The notes under the pieces were generated by a model, which worked only from the letters and a program-made list of their open reading frames with translations, did no database searches and was not told the DNA's origin. Shown piece after piece: positions 24,401 through 35,400 of a DNA stretch of 64,000 bases (position 1 is the stretch's first letter; the number at the start of each line of letters is the position of its first letter). The DNA is from Centroberyx gerrardi (Eukaryota; Chordata; Actinopteri; Beryciformes; Berycidae), in assembly GCF_048128805.1 (NCBI RefSeq), contig NC_136000.1:11806354-11870353 (forward strand). Direction: 5' to 3'. A program made the translations under genes and the position numbers.

Positions 24401-25195
24401 CGGGAAGGTTTAGTGGTCCACAGTCGCTGGATCATGTTAGGTGATCTTATTATTCATTTCATTCTGGGTAGCTGTTGACTGTTTTCTTTCTTCCTTTTCT
24501 GTTTAACAGCATTCCAGAGCCAGGTAAATATCCACAACATGTTCAATAAAGACCTTGAAATCCCTTACACCAGTAATCAATAGTACAAGGTTGAGTGTCT
24601 ATGGTTTCTTTACAGCGACTCCAAAGGAAGAGATTATACTGGTAAGGCTTTATTTACAGGATATATATATATGCTTGGTGTCTGTGTCTTGATCAACTTA
24701 CTGTGCTTGTTACAGTTCACTGATACACTTTCTTTCCTTTACAGGAGGTGACTAAAATCAATACTGTGTTCGATGGAGAGGCGGTTGATCCAGGTAATAG
24801 TCACTCAACTATACAGAGAATTTTCTGAATGCTGAACACTATACTTTAACTGTTATTACTGTTGTTTTTCAGTCACAAACAGGGTGTATGAATACAACAG
24901 TAAGTCGGGAGCCAGGCGTTGGAAGGACACCAGCATTGTGTCTGAATATCTTCCCACACAGCGTCGGAGCAGCACGCTGGTCGTTCCAGAGAACACTGAT
25001 ACCTCCCAGCAAAACTCCAGCTCCATGCAATCCCTTACTGGGAGAGTAAGGACAGGCACTGGCCTATCACAGACCAGGAGTGAGGGAGAGGGCAGGGCCT
25101 CCGGACGGTCCTCGCAATCACCTGCAGTCTCAGTTAGAGGACGGAAGCCAGAGACTGTCCCCATGACAACAATAGGAACAACCTCAGAGGTGTGA
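18550..25195 (+). CDS. cdhr3: Cadherin-related family member 3
   Basis: Single-pass membrane cadherin; in mammals CDHR3 marks ciliated airway epithelium and serves as the rhinovirus C receptor. Nineteen coding exons: 18550-18613, 18806-18996, 19313-19469, 19560-19645, 19728-19825, 20921-21022, 21129-21274, 21723-21915, 22156-22315, 22646-22748, 22849-22947, 23062-23300, 23418-23586, 23774-24036, 24171-24364, 24510-24523, 24616-24641, 24745-24793, 24873-25195; 2676 nt, 891 aa (human 885). A signal peptide (about 1-21) is followed by six cadherin repeats whose linkers read DVDEAP, NINDDKP, DINDNPP, PVNEFPP and EANDEPP, then a transmembrane helix (about 709-732) and a Cys-rich juxtamembrane stretch. 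The cytoplasmic tail has the CDHR3 signature NTVFDGEAVDP followed by SGARRWKD. Exon 16 is only 14 nt. The exon 4 donor (GTAGGA) is the least certain junction. The closest paralog, CDHR4, fits less well. Confidence 0.93.
19880..20500. mobile_element. Interspersed repeat in cdhr3 intron 5
   Basis: The text TTTATTTAACCAGGTAATATC, then CAATGAGATTAAAAG, then ACAAGAGCGACCTGGCC is a word series I recognise from abundant teleost interspersed repeats. It fills much of the 1.1-kb intron 5. No long coding frame is intact. I cannot assign the family (SINE or non-autonomous DNA element), and the right end is uncertain. Confidence 0.6.
20716..20783. repeat. (CA)n microsatellite
   Basis: About 33 CA units in cdhr3 intron 5, some 140 bp before exon 6. 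Confidence 0.95.
21424..21500. repeat. Compound (CA)n-(TA)n microsatellite
   Basis: About 18 CA units pass into an AT/TA-rich run in cdhr3 intron 7. Confidence 0.9.
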
Positions 25196-25964
25196 GGCAT
25201 CTCATGCATTGATAGTATTTGTGCTACATTGTCTGACAGTGATTATGATTAATTAACAATGACTTTTCAATCAATACAGTATCAAAATAAGGCAAAAAAA
25301 AAGCATAAATGAGTGTCAGTGAATTAATCTGGCTTTTGTCTTAACTACTAAATGTCCAAATGTCATCAAGTTATCATGACTTTATGGAAACTCCATGGTT
25401 GATTTTTCTTATCAGCTACGTCTATGTGTGTCTTGGTAACAGCTCTGAGCTCTAAAATTCGATAAGAGGGAAACTGTATGGGCTTATCAAGATGCCTAGT
25501 AGTTGCTGTCGGCGATAATGAGCCTCAGCACGGCACAAAAGGTTACAAATCATCTTAGTTGGCAGCCGAGCACAATAAGAATCACAGAGATGATAAACAA
25601 TATATGTGTGAATATTATTTTACACCTTTAGGAGAATGTGTGATAAACAACCTGCAGCCACCCTATATCATATCTTTCCATACATGTTAAGAACTATAAA
25701 ATCAGTTGTAGCCGTTTTAAATGATTATGCTTCTAATTCCACTAAGTCATTTTTACTACCCACTACAGTAGTGTAAACCAAAAAGAAAAAATATAATCAT
25801 TACACTGTGTCTCATATCAGTTAAGCACCACGGAAAATGATCTTGGGCCTCTTCAATGAAGTAATAAACTAATGGAACTGTATTGAAAGTATTCATAATA
25901 CAGCATATGACTCCATGATGAATCTTTTAGCAGCAAATGTAATAGTCGTAAACAGCATTTGACA

Positions 25965-27000
25965 CGTTTGTTTACACTCTAATGTAATTTTTGGATTGCA
26001 TTTCAGTATCTTGTAATGTTTTATAGGATAACAGAAATCTTAATAAAAGTGCCACCTGCATTCTTTGAAAGTGCTTAGAAGGGAAATAGGAGGATGGTGA
26101 AAACCACTCTTTGGGGCAGAGAGGTTGGATGTTCCTACAGACTGCAGCTCATTGTCCCTCAGTTCTGCGTTTTGTGTCTCAAATCTCATCAAATATACTG
26201 TATGTCTTTAATATCAAGCCATTATGAATAATTGTCTGAAGCCAGTTCTGTGTAGAGGAAAGAGCAACGATTTTTCTAAAAATATGTGAGCATTTTGAGT
26301 ATTAAGAGAAAATATGTTAGGTAATTTGTGCAATTTTACAATTTCAAGGGCGTAGGCAGAGAATCGGCTATTAATTTTGTGGACCTACTGAATATATGAA
26401 TTTTTATACTCAAATGATTTATGGTCTATAATAGTGTTCATGGTTCTGAACCAGAAACTGTATCTTTAACTCCAGCCGATCCCACTGGATGCTTTTACAG
26501 TCACCTTTGCCAGAGAACTAATACTTTGACTTTATTAAGATGGGAAATCTGAAGCTGCTTCTTTTCAAAGTTCCTGCATCGCATATCATTCACCACAAAA
26601 ACTTCAAAACCTGGCTATATAGACTAATTCTCTGGGGACAAAGTGGAGCAATGACTGATGAAAATATTACTGTTTAGTCAGTGTGATAAATTAGTAGTCA
26701 TAAGTCACCAAGCTATCTTGCACAGACGCATACAGCTTAGAGGGAACGCTGGCTCTGATGTGATTGCCAGAACCAAGACAGTACATTTTATGAGATTTGA
26801 GACACAAAACACAGAACTGAGGAACATCCAACCTCTCTGCCCCAAAGGAGAGTGGTTTTCACCTTTCTCTTATTTTTCTTCAAAGCACTTTCAAAGAATG
26901 CAGCTGACACTTTTATGAAAATTTGTATATGTTGTTCAATAAAACATTACAAGATACTGAAATGAAATCCAAAAGTTAAATGAGAGTGTAGGCTAAACCA
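25965..27000. repeat. Large inverted repeat, arms of about 230 bp
   Basis: The left arm (about 25970-26215) and right arm (about 26755-27000) are reverse complements over most of their length. Matching words include CATTTCAGTATCTTGTAATG, CATTCTTTGAAAGTGCTT, GGGGCAGAGAGGTTGG and TTTTGTGTCTCAAATCTCAT. The left arm has an extra segment of about 20 bp near 26138-26157. The central 540 bp is unrelated to the arms. This looks like a long-TIR transposon or an inverted duplication. Confidence 0.75.
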
Positions 27001-28460
27001 TTTCACAAGCCAGAACCCAGGTGTTAAAGCTGCTGCCAGCACAATTTGAAACTTGATGACTTTGGCGACCTCCAGTGTTTTACATCACTGTCACAAAGAC
27101 ACTGCCTGCTTGACATAAAATGATGCAATTTAAGCATTACAATGTAATATAAAGCCAAGCCCAGTAGATGGCACAGTAATCCACATCTTGAAAATATGAA
27201 TGAAGCTACATGACATGGTCAACAGAAAGGAAACACCAGCGTGAAGTCTTCCCATGGTCTGGTTCCTCCCTAATGGTGTGAGGTGAATTTTTTGGCTTGT
27301 TTATTGTCCAAACCTGCATGCACAGTGCAATGTTGCCCATGAAAGCCTGCGTTAATCTCATATTGTACCCCCAATTCTGGTTGATGTGATGATATTATGT
27401 CTTTCTGAAACTTGAAACTTGAAACTTGAAACTGTTTAAGCTGTGGGCAGACACTGTTTGTCTTTCCTTTTTTGACCATAACCTGTATGTTTGCAGATGA
27501 CTGCTGCAGTGCTTTTTGCAACAGAGTGTAAAGTAATTAAAGTGAGTCTAAATTGGAATTGAGATACAGTAATAGGACTAATCTGGTGAGGTAATTGAAT
27601 GATGAGTGCAGCCTGGCACAAGAATCTTAGTGCCATAGTTTTTCTTAAGCCACTCATACCTGCTACTATCACTCCGTAGCTGTGGTGTGTGGTGAAACCT
27701 GAGGACAAGAAAGTGTACAGCAAACTGGTTCTTATGACTCTCCTAGCAGTCTAATGCCCTCAGTCCTGCTACAAGACGAGGACATAACACCACATTCTTG
27801 CCCTACAGCTTTGACTCCACTATTTGACTCTCGACCCTTCTCCTCACTCCTCCTTACCCTGAAGGGAATTCATAGACCAAATTTCAGCCTGTCAGCATCA
27901 TGTCATTTTACCAACCAAGCCCTCTCAATGTCTTACACCACTACTGCTCATAACTAATACTGTAGATAGGCAACAATGAACAAAACTAAAATATGAGGAC
28001 TGGAAAGCAGTAGACCAACAGCCATTGTTTCTGGTTAGGACAAGAGGCCAGTAAATTACACATTACTACTCATTACTATTCATTAACTAGAAGTGTCTTT
28101 TCTTTTTTCACATGTTTAAGGGAAACTTGTTTTGTGACAATGTGGAAAAACTACTATAACTATTGCTATTGTTACATTACTCTGAAACATACAACATTGT
28201 GTCAGCCTTAACGGAATTGTAAAGGAAGATAGTTTTTGGGAGATGAGTGATGAGAACATAGACACCAAAATCATCCCTGTGTCCCCAGTAGATCATTCTG
28301 TCTTTTGCTCCATGCTAAACCCATAGACCAGCATTATCCAGTCATTTTTAGCTGTACAGTCTCCCATTGCCCACCACTTCCTATAGAAACAGGGAAAGTG
28401 GTCCCTGGTAGTGCAAAACAGTGTGTTATTTTTATGGCATATTTTGTGTACATTTTCCAA

Positions 28461-28492
28461 TCACAAACACAAACACAAACACAAACACAAAA
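28461..28492. repeat. (ACAAAC)n hexanucleotide repeat
   Basis: About five ACAAAC units, followed some 25 bp later by a short (GCT)n tract at 28516-28532. Confidence 0.9.
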
Positions 28493-30365
28493 CTGCCAGA
28501 CTTATTTACATTAGAGCTGCTGCTGCTGCTGCAAGTTTTCATTTTCTGGAACCAACCCTGAGTGGGACATCTCACCTGGATTGGTGAGGTGTCTTGAGAG
28601 ATGACTGGTGAGGCATCCTCCTCTTTGTCTCTCGTCCTCATCGTTGACTCGAGGGCACTTGAGGACACTCAAGGACGTGGAGGTAGAGGCCATGCGGTGA
28701 AGAAAAAAGGAAAAAACTGAGTTAATCGCAGCCTTGACTGTATTTAAATGGCTGGTATAATTAACTGCTGAGATAGCAAGGACAGATTTGCCTTGAAGCG
28801 TTAGCTGTGTGGGGAAGCTAGCAAGGTTATGCTAGCAGATATAAGCCACTTGCACTGCTAACTAACGTCTGCCTTATCATGCCAGCTTGGCTAATGGAAA
28901 AAAGATTCTTCTTACAAAAAATTAGTTACTCATTTCTGAATTCCTCATTTCTGAGTCCTACACTCGGTAACGGTCCTTGGCAGCATATAACAATGGGTGG
29001 AATATGAGAATAAAATAAGGGAGGTGAGGTTCACCGGTCACACACATGACTAGTGACAGACTGAGCTTCTGTGGTTCACTAGAGGCTGCTGTCCTATAGG
29101 CTGAAATACCAAACAAAGGAGAACTGCTGATTAAGCCAGGCACCACTAACACCACACCTCACCTTGTATGAATCCAGATCCAGATCTCAGCTATGCCAGT
29201 TGGGCATCTGAATGAGCACACTGTGGGTCAAAATGGATGGGCCCCACCACAGTCAAGTGCCAACTTCTGAACCAGAGGTGGTGGGACATGTCCTGTCTGG
29301 ACCCTCAATAGACTCTTGGCCCAGTGGGAAGTCTGTTTTACTCTTTTTCATTAGTGGCACCACACAGTTTATCTTATCTTTAAGCAAATACATAAAAAAA
29401 AAAATCCCATACTTCTGAAGTGATGGTGGCAATAGGAAGGAAGTGCCAGTGACAGATACGATATATATATATTCAAAAGTCACTGTTGTACTCAGTATAG
29501 TATAGTTAGCATAGTAACATAGCCCCACAGCAGATGGCAGTGTGTACATTCTTTTGTCTGAAATCAACATGTCTCTCAACTAATCTTCAAGTGCGATGGA
29601 TTGACTGCAGCCTGTTGTGGCAAAATTAGGAGTCTTTTCAAATGTCAGTAGAGGCTAATTCCTGTTTGCATAAAAACCACAGAACTCCTTCTCTCTTTCC
29701 TGCCTTATATAGATTGCATCTCACCATGACAATTCAAGGCTTTCACATATAGGCACTGAGGGATATTTCAGAAATGTGTGGTAATTTGAAGCGTAATAAT
29801 CCCACAGCTGCAAGCTCCATTAGTCTGTTGTAAAGCATTAAGCAGAAGGAATCTTCAGGAACTATGGTCCAGAGAGCAGGGCTGATTTGCAATGCTTGTA
29901 CCCTACCAACTGTCTCTGCTGCCTTCTTATGCCAGGGTGGGGCGATGCACATCAAAGTACAACCGTAAGACTGTACAGAGCACAGTGTAAACCTGTAGTC
30001 TCGAAAGGCACTGCCATTTTAAGTGTAACAGAGTCGGAAAGCTAGCAGCTGAGCGGCAGCAGTGTTGCATTAGAGGTCACTCCATGAGCTAGTTCCCTCT
30101 CCTCTTCGCCTGAGCGAGAGCATGCGTCTGCACGATAGGCGGTGACAGATATGGGCCACAGCAGGGGGAGGGGTCTCACAGCAGAGCCACACAGGCACAG
30201 AGGACACTAGAAATTTGTTGGTATACTAGAATTCTTTTGTTATTTTTTTTCTCAAATGACTCCCTGCTGCTGTCCCTCTCTCCATGCCCAATCAGCAGTC
30301 TGCTCAATCCTGTCAAATTCCAATGCAACATGCTACTGTAATTCCTACAACATTATACAGAGACA

Positions 30366-30740
30366 CCTTACAAAAAAGTCATGTGAAAAGCCACATGTGA
30401 ATTCACAGCACACGTGTTTTTTGGACATATGTTGTTGTTTTCACATTTCCCCAGTGAAAATGACATTTTCACCTGCAAATTGTCTCTTTGCATGTAAAAT
30501 TCAGTTTTCACATATTTAACAAATTGTCAAAATGGCAGGTGAAAATGTGAAAAAATGTTGACATGTTATAAAAACACTTTTCACCGAATTGAAATCTTCA
30601 CATATGAAGTAAAAAAAAAGAAAAAAATGTGACATGTGATGTCAGAATACAATGTGAAAAAAATTGAAAACCAACATGTGTCCAAGAAAGCACATGTGCT
30701 TTGAATTCACGTGTGGGTTTTCACATGTGACTTTGTAAGG
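30366..30740. mobile_element. Palindromic MITE with about 50-bp terminal inverted repeats
   Basis: The left end CCTTACAAAAAAGTCATGTG and the right end, read in reverse complement as CCTTACAAAGTCACATGTG, start inverted repeats that continue for about 50 bp with few mismatches. The interior (375 bp total) repeats TTTTCACAT and ATGTGAAAA words. There is no coding capacity. A duplicated target site is not clear; GACA occurs near both ends. Confidence 0.75.
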
Positions 30741-32434
30741 GACAAAGGAGCTTGTTGCATACAGTCACATCTTTTCTCATAGCAATTACATACACGTCCC
30801 AACAAAAACACTAACCTGAGAACTATGTTAAATTGTATGTTAAATTAACTAAGTTAAGGCTGACAGCACAGACCATGAGACTAAGTGGTATCACTGGAGG
30901 TTTACTGGCACATGTAACAGATTGGATTTTAGAAGTTAGGTTTGGTTTTCTTCAATGCATGTGAAAGTGCAAATAAAGGGTTACATTCCAAAATGTAACC
31001 CTTCTGTCTATTTTGAAAACAATTGTTAGCTAATGTTCACTAGTCAATATTTAAAAAAAACAAACAAAACAAAACCAGATGATTACATCACCTATCAGTA
31101 TGTTTCATGTAAAGGGCTCAAGATAGATGATTACTTAAAATATACTGAAGAGCAAATATTACTTTCATGCCAGGAATCAGTTTGTCAGAGTAAGTTTAAT
31201 GATGGCTATCTCATTTTGGAATGAAACTTTTTAAAATGCATATCTGAATGAAAGTCATACTGAAAGGGGAACTCCCTAGCAGTTGTGAAAGGTCCCTTGG
31301 CAAGTTTTCTCCCTAAAGGACAGGAAATGGGTCAGAGCAGTAAAGTGCCAATCTAATTTTACCAAGTAACTTTAGACTGAATCCATAGTAGCATTAAAGG
31401 CGCAGGTCCAAACTGACATTTTCTATACTGATCTTTTGAATGTCTCAAGGCTTAGCTGATTATTTTGGAGATTGGTGTGCAATTGATAATAGAATGTCCC
31501 TGTATTCATCCATTACAACTGTGTTAATGTTTTAACTGTCTGTTGCAACTGTAATTTTAAATAACTGGTTGATAGCATGATTATCGGTGATCTATGTGAT
31601 CTCTAGATTATCTATAATCTAGATGTAGATCATAGGTAATCTATGTATAGATAACATTATCTATGATCTATCCAAGACTAACTGTTATTAATCTATGATG
31701 ATTATCATAAGATTGTAATGGTAGCTCAACGCTTGCTACTTTCCTTAACAACATAGCCTTGTTATCCTATAATAATAACAATAATAATATATAATATATA
31801 ATATACAGGAAAGGATATTATTCAATTAAGTCCTTATAATTTCCCTATAGGAATAATAATAATACATTTTAGGAGATAAAAAAATAAATAAAGTAAGATC
31901 ATAAAGTACAAAAAGGAACTATAAACTCACTACACAACAGAAGGATTTATAGTATCGGCTACTGATACAATAGGAATATTATATTTGCGTTAGGGTTAGT
32001 CATTTTAATTTACACCATTTGTTATTTGTTTTTATTATTTTGCACCTTATTTTATTAACACGATCGGTCTCTCACCTACACTTGAAGGTTTCTCTCTACC
32101 ACAATTTAGATTTTGCCTCTGACTGCAGTTTCTGCCGTAGCTGCCGCTCATACGCAATCCCTGGTAGGTGGTTGCCATGGATTCTTGGGTCACATGCGTG
32201 GGTTTCCTGTAGCCAGAAGCAGCAGAAGATGCTTGGACCAAAAATCCAGAGCCATTTTCATTCAAGAAATAGAAAGGCTTCGCTGTGGATGGCTTGCTAA
32301 ATTGGTGGACCACATAGACCTGTCTGCTCATTTTTTTTTTTTTTTTTGCTCCGTGCTTTTGATTCCAGCTGAAGACTTGTTTTAAATTCGCAGCAAACCG
32401 GCATTTTGTCCACATCCATAGACTGATAACAGGA

Positions 32435-35400
32435 ATGAGTATAGAAATTCCTGAAGGACTGACGGAGCTGTTACAGAGCTTTACCGTGGAAGTGTTGAGG
32501 AATCAGCCCAGGGATTTACTCGAGTTTGCATTACAGTACTTCACCCAGCTGAAGGACAGCGAGACCAAAGAGGCCTCATTTGGCAATGACCAAAATTCGG
32601 CCCCAAGACCTGGTAAAGCGGTCAATTTCATTGACGAAGCCATGCAGATCGATTCGGAAAACGGAGAGGAGGAGGAGGAGGATGACGAGGAATTCATAGG
32701 TAGGCTAACGGATTAACTGGTCTGCATTATGTTAATTTGAATGCTTATTGACCTTAATTTATTTTGAATCATCAGCATGTAGCCCAGTGTACCGGGCTTC
32801 TGTTCTGCTGAAGGGAATAAAAACCATTCAGCGCAGTGATGCTCCAGCGCTTGCCACCTTGCATCCACCATGGCTCTGTCATTTGCCATATATGGTCATG
32901 GAGGCTGAATGATGGTTAATGAACGTGTGCTGCTCTTCATTTATGCAGACACATTATTATGAGAATGACAGTGGTAAAGCACAGCTGCTGCAGATTAGGG
33001 GACGGTGCGTTTTAGAAACACATACCCCGCACCTATAGGTCATTTGAATATTTCCGAGTTTCAGGTGGCAGGCCTAGGATGGGCCTATAGCCTGGATTTG
33101 ATTGTGTATCAGAAATATAACACAACAGGTCATGGTGCAAAACTAGAGCTTTACTAAATGATACTCGGGGGAAAATGACTTTGGCTGCCCTATCTTAATT
33201 TATTCTTCCCAAACTGGGGGCAAATCTAACACAATGGCTGGTGCAAAATTGCCATATAAGGTGCAGCAAGTAGCATAGCAACCCAGAGCCTGACACAGCA
33301 TCCCAATGAGCGATGGGGTCTGCTGGGCTGGAATGGTTATTTGAGAACAGGTACAGATTTCCTTGAAGTAAGCTTTTTGTGGGTCATGATGACTGGAGCC
33401 CATCACACCACCAGCGCCATGTCTTAATGATAGTCAAATCTCTAGTGAGCTTCCTGGGGTAATGTTGTGCCTGGCTAGCAAGGCTTTTCATGCATGAGAC
33501 CTGGACCATGGATCTAATGTATATTTCATACCAAGCTATTGTTTCAGAGCTTGGTGCTTATTGCTGTGTTTGTCATTTAAATGTTTTCTCATTTAAATTG
33601 GATTCAAAGAGGCAAATGCATTTTAAAGGACCTCTTATTATTGTGGTTTTACACAAGTGAGCATGTCTCCATAATGGTGTGTAAAAGGTTTGGCATACTC
33701 TACTACACCTGTGGTAAGCATTGATGTGAAACACATTATGCTGGCTTGTCCATGACCCTTCCCAGTGATCATCCAGTTACTGTAAGATAAATGTACTCAG
33801 ATTCTTTATCAGTGTCAATAATGATGATTATCAAAACATTATGATGAAATTTAACATTAATATATATTTTTTATGTTTTTGCAGCCCCCGTTATTAACCG
33901 ATTCATCAGAAGAGCATCAGGTGAGTTCTCATTCGCTGCCTGTTGAAGGCCTGTCCTGTCAAGATGAACACTCTGGACAGCATCAGTGGTGGAAATATAT
34001 AAAACCTCCTTGACACATGAACACTCACCAAGGCTGTGTCAGATTTGTTCCAGTATACTCAATATTGAAGAATTTTTCCGTCTGTTTCTTCTCAGTGTGT
34101 CTGTGCTTATTGTAATAACGTTGATTTATCTTCTGCTACAATAGTGGTTATGAAAGCACTTTGTCTCCTGGAGCCTGGGGCATATGTCAGTGGGATGAGA
34201 TCAGGCCAGGTGCAGCGCACTGTTGATAAGAATCTTAATCTCTTGTTTATGTGAGATTGGATATATTGATCCTGACTATAGCTGTATAAAAGAAACTGTA
34301 CTGTACCAGGACTGATATCTGAATGCTTGGCTTTGGGACGGATGACTTGAAATGATTTGGAGCTTGGGTCTGGTGAGAAAGTACAGCACACTCCTCTCCA
34401 TTAAAACTTCTTTAAGCGCAAACTCCTATTTTTAATTACTTAAGATGGGGAATGAACATGTAGACACGTAGGACACTGGAAAGGCAGGCAGACAGAAGGC
34501 AGACAAAACGTGACGCTTTGCTATGACTACTTCATGTCTTATCTTGGCATAAAATACAAAGGAACGAAATGTGAAATGTAGTAAGAGTGCCACCACCATC
34601 ACTGCATCACCCTCAAATCCTGCACTTAAGGAGAGAAAAGTTATGTTCAGTGAAAGATTCATTGCATAAAATGACTCTGAATCTTGCCTGGGGTTTGGCT
34701 TTTACTGTATGACTGGGATGAATGGTGTGTTGGCCATACTGAACATGAACGCTTGTTCTTCAGATGATGTGGTGGATGTCTTTGTTTCCAAAAGCTCTGT
34801 CTTTTACATTGGGCTGAACATAGATTCAAATTTCTGGTTGAATTTACCGTCTGGAAGTGAATGTGTAATTCGTTCATTTCTTTATCTCTGTCATGCAGTC
34901 TGTGCTGAAGCGTTCAACCCCGATGAAGATGAGGAGGATAAAGAGCCATGGGTAAACTGTGTTTCGTGCCATACTGATTTGATTTCAAGCAATATGAATT
35001 GTAGCTGTGAATCTGAATAAAAAAAGCGTTAAAAGCAGTGTTGTATGAGAGGCTGTGTGGGGCTTATTTCAATGAATACTCACACATACACATATGAAAC
35101 GCTTGCACATACAGTACACATGAAATGCTCACACTTACACATGAAAAAGTCACACATATACATATGAAACACTCACACATACACATTTGAAAAAGTCACA
35201 CTTGTACATATGAAACACTCACACATACACGTATTTATGTGTGACTTTCATACGTGTTTGTGTGAGTATTCAATAATATGAATGCGTGTGTGAGTGTTTC
35301 ACATGTGCATGTACAAGCAAAGTGTGAAGTAAGCCCTACTTCTCATAGTGTTCAATGACAATGGTCAACATCATGAAGTCTTCTGTATGTAGCTCCATGT

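Larger units (their letters stand above)
25196..32434. other. Intergenic region between cdhr3 and prkar2b
   Basis: About 7 kb with no recognisable exon. The left end should contain the cdhr3 3' UTR; AATAAA at 25863-25868 and 26042-26047 are candidate poly(A) signals, the second inside an inverted repeat arm. It also holds a 7-nt tandem repeat (GAAACTT, near 27410-27432), a hexanucleotide repeat, a palindromic MITE and, near 31570-31700, AT-rich sequence with repeated ATCTATGAT words. A GC-richer patch at 30030-30200 could be regulatory. The prkar2b promoter must lie near the right end. Confidence 0.6.

Noticed and set aside
32047-32415. 122-codon frame antisense to the prkar2b 5' flank
   Set aside because: No recognisable domain; low-complexity Lys run; most likely chance.
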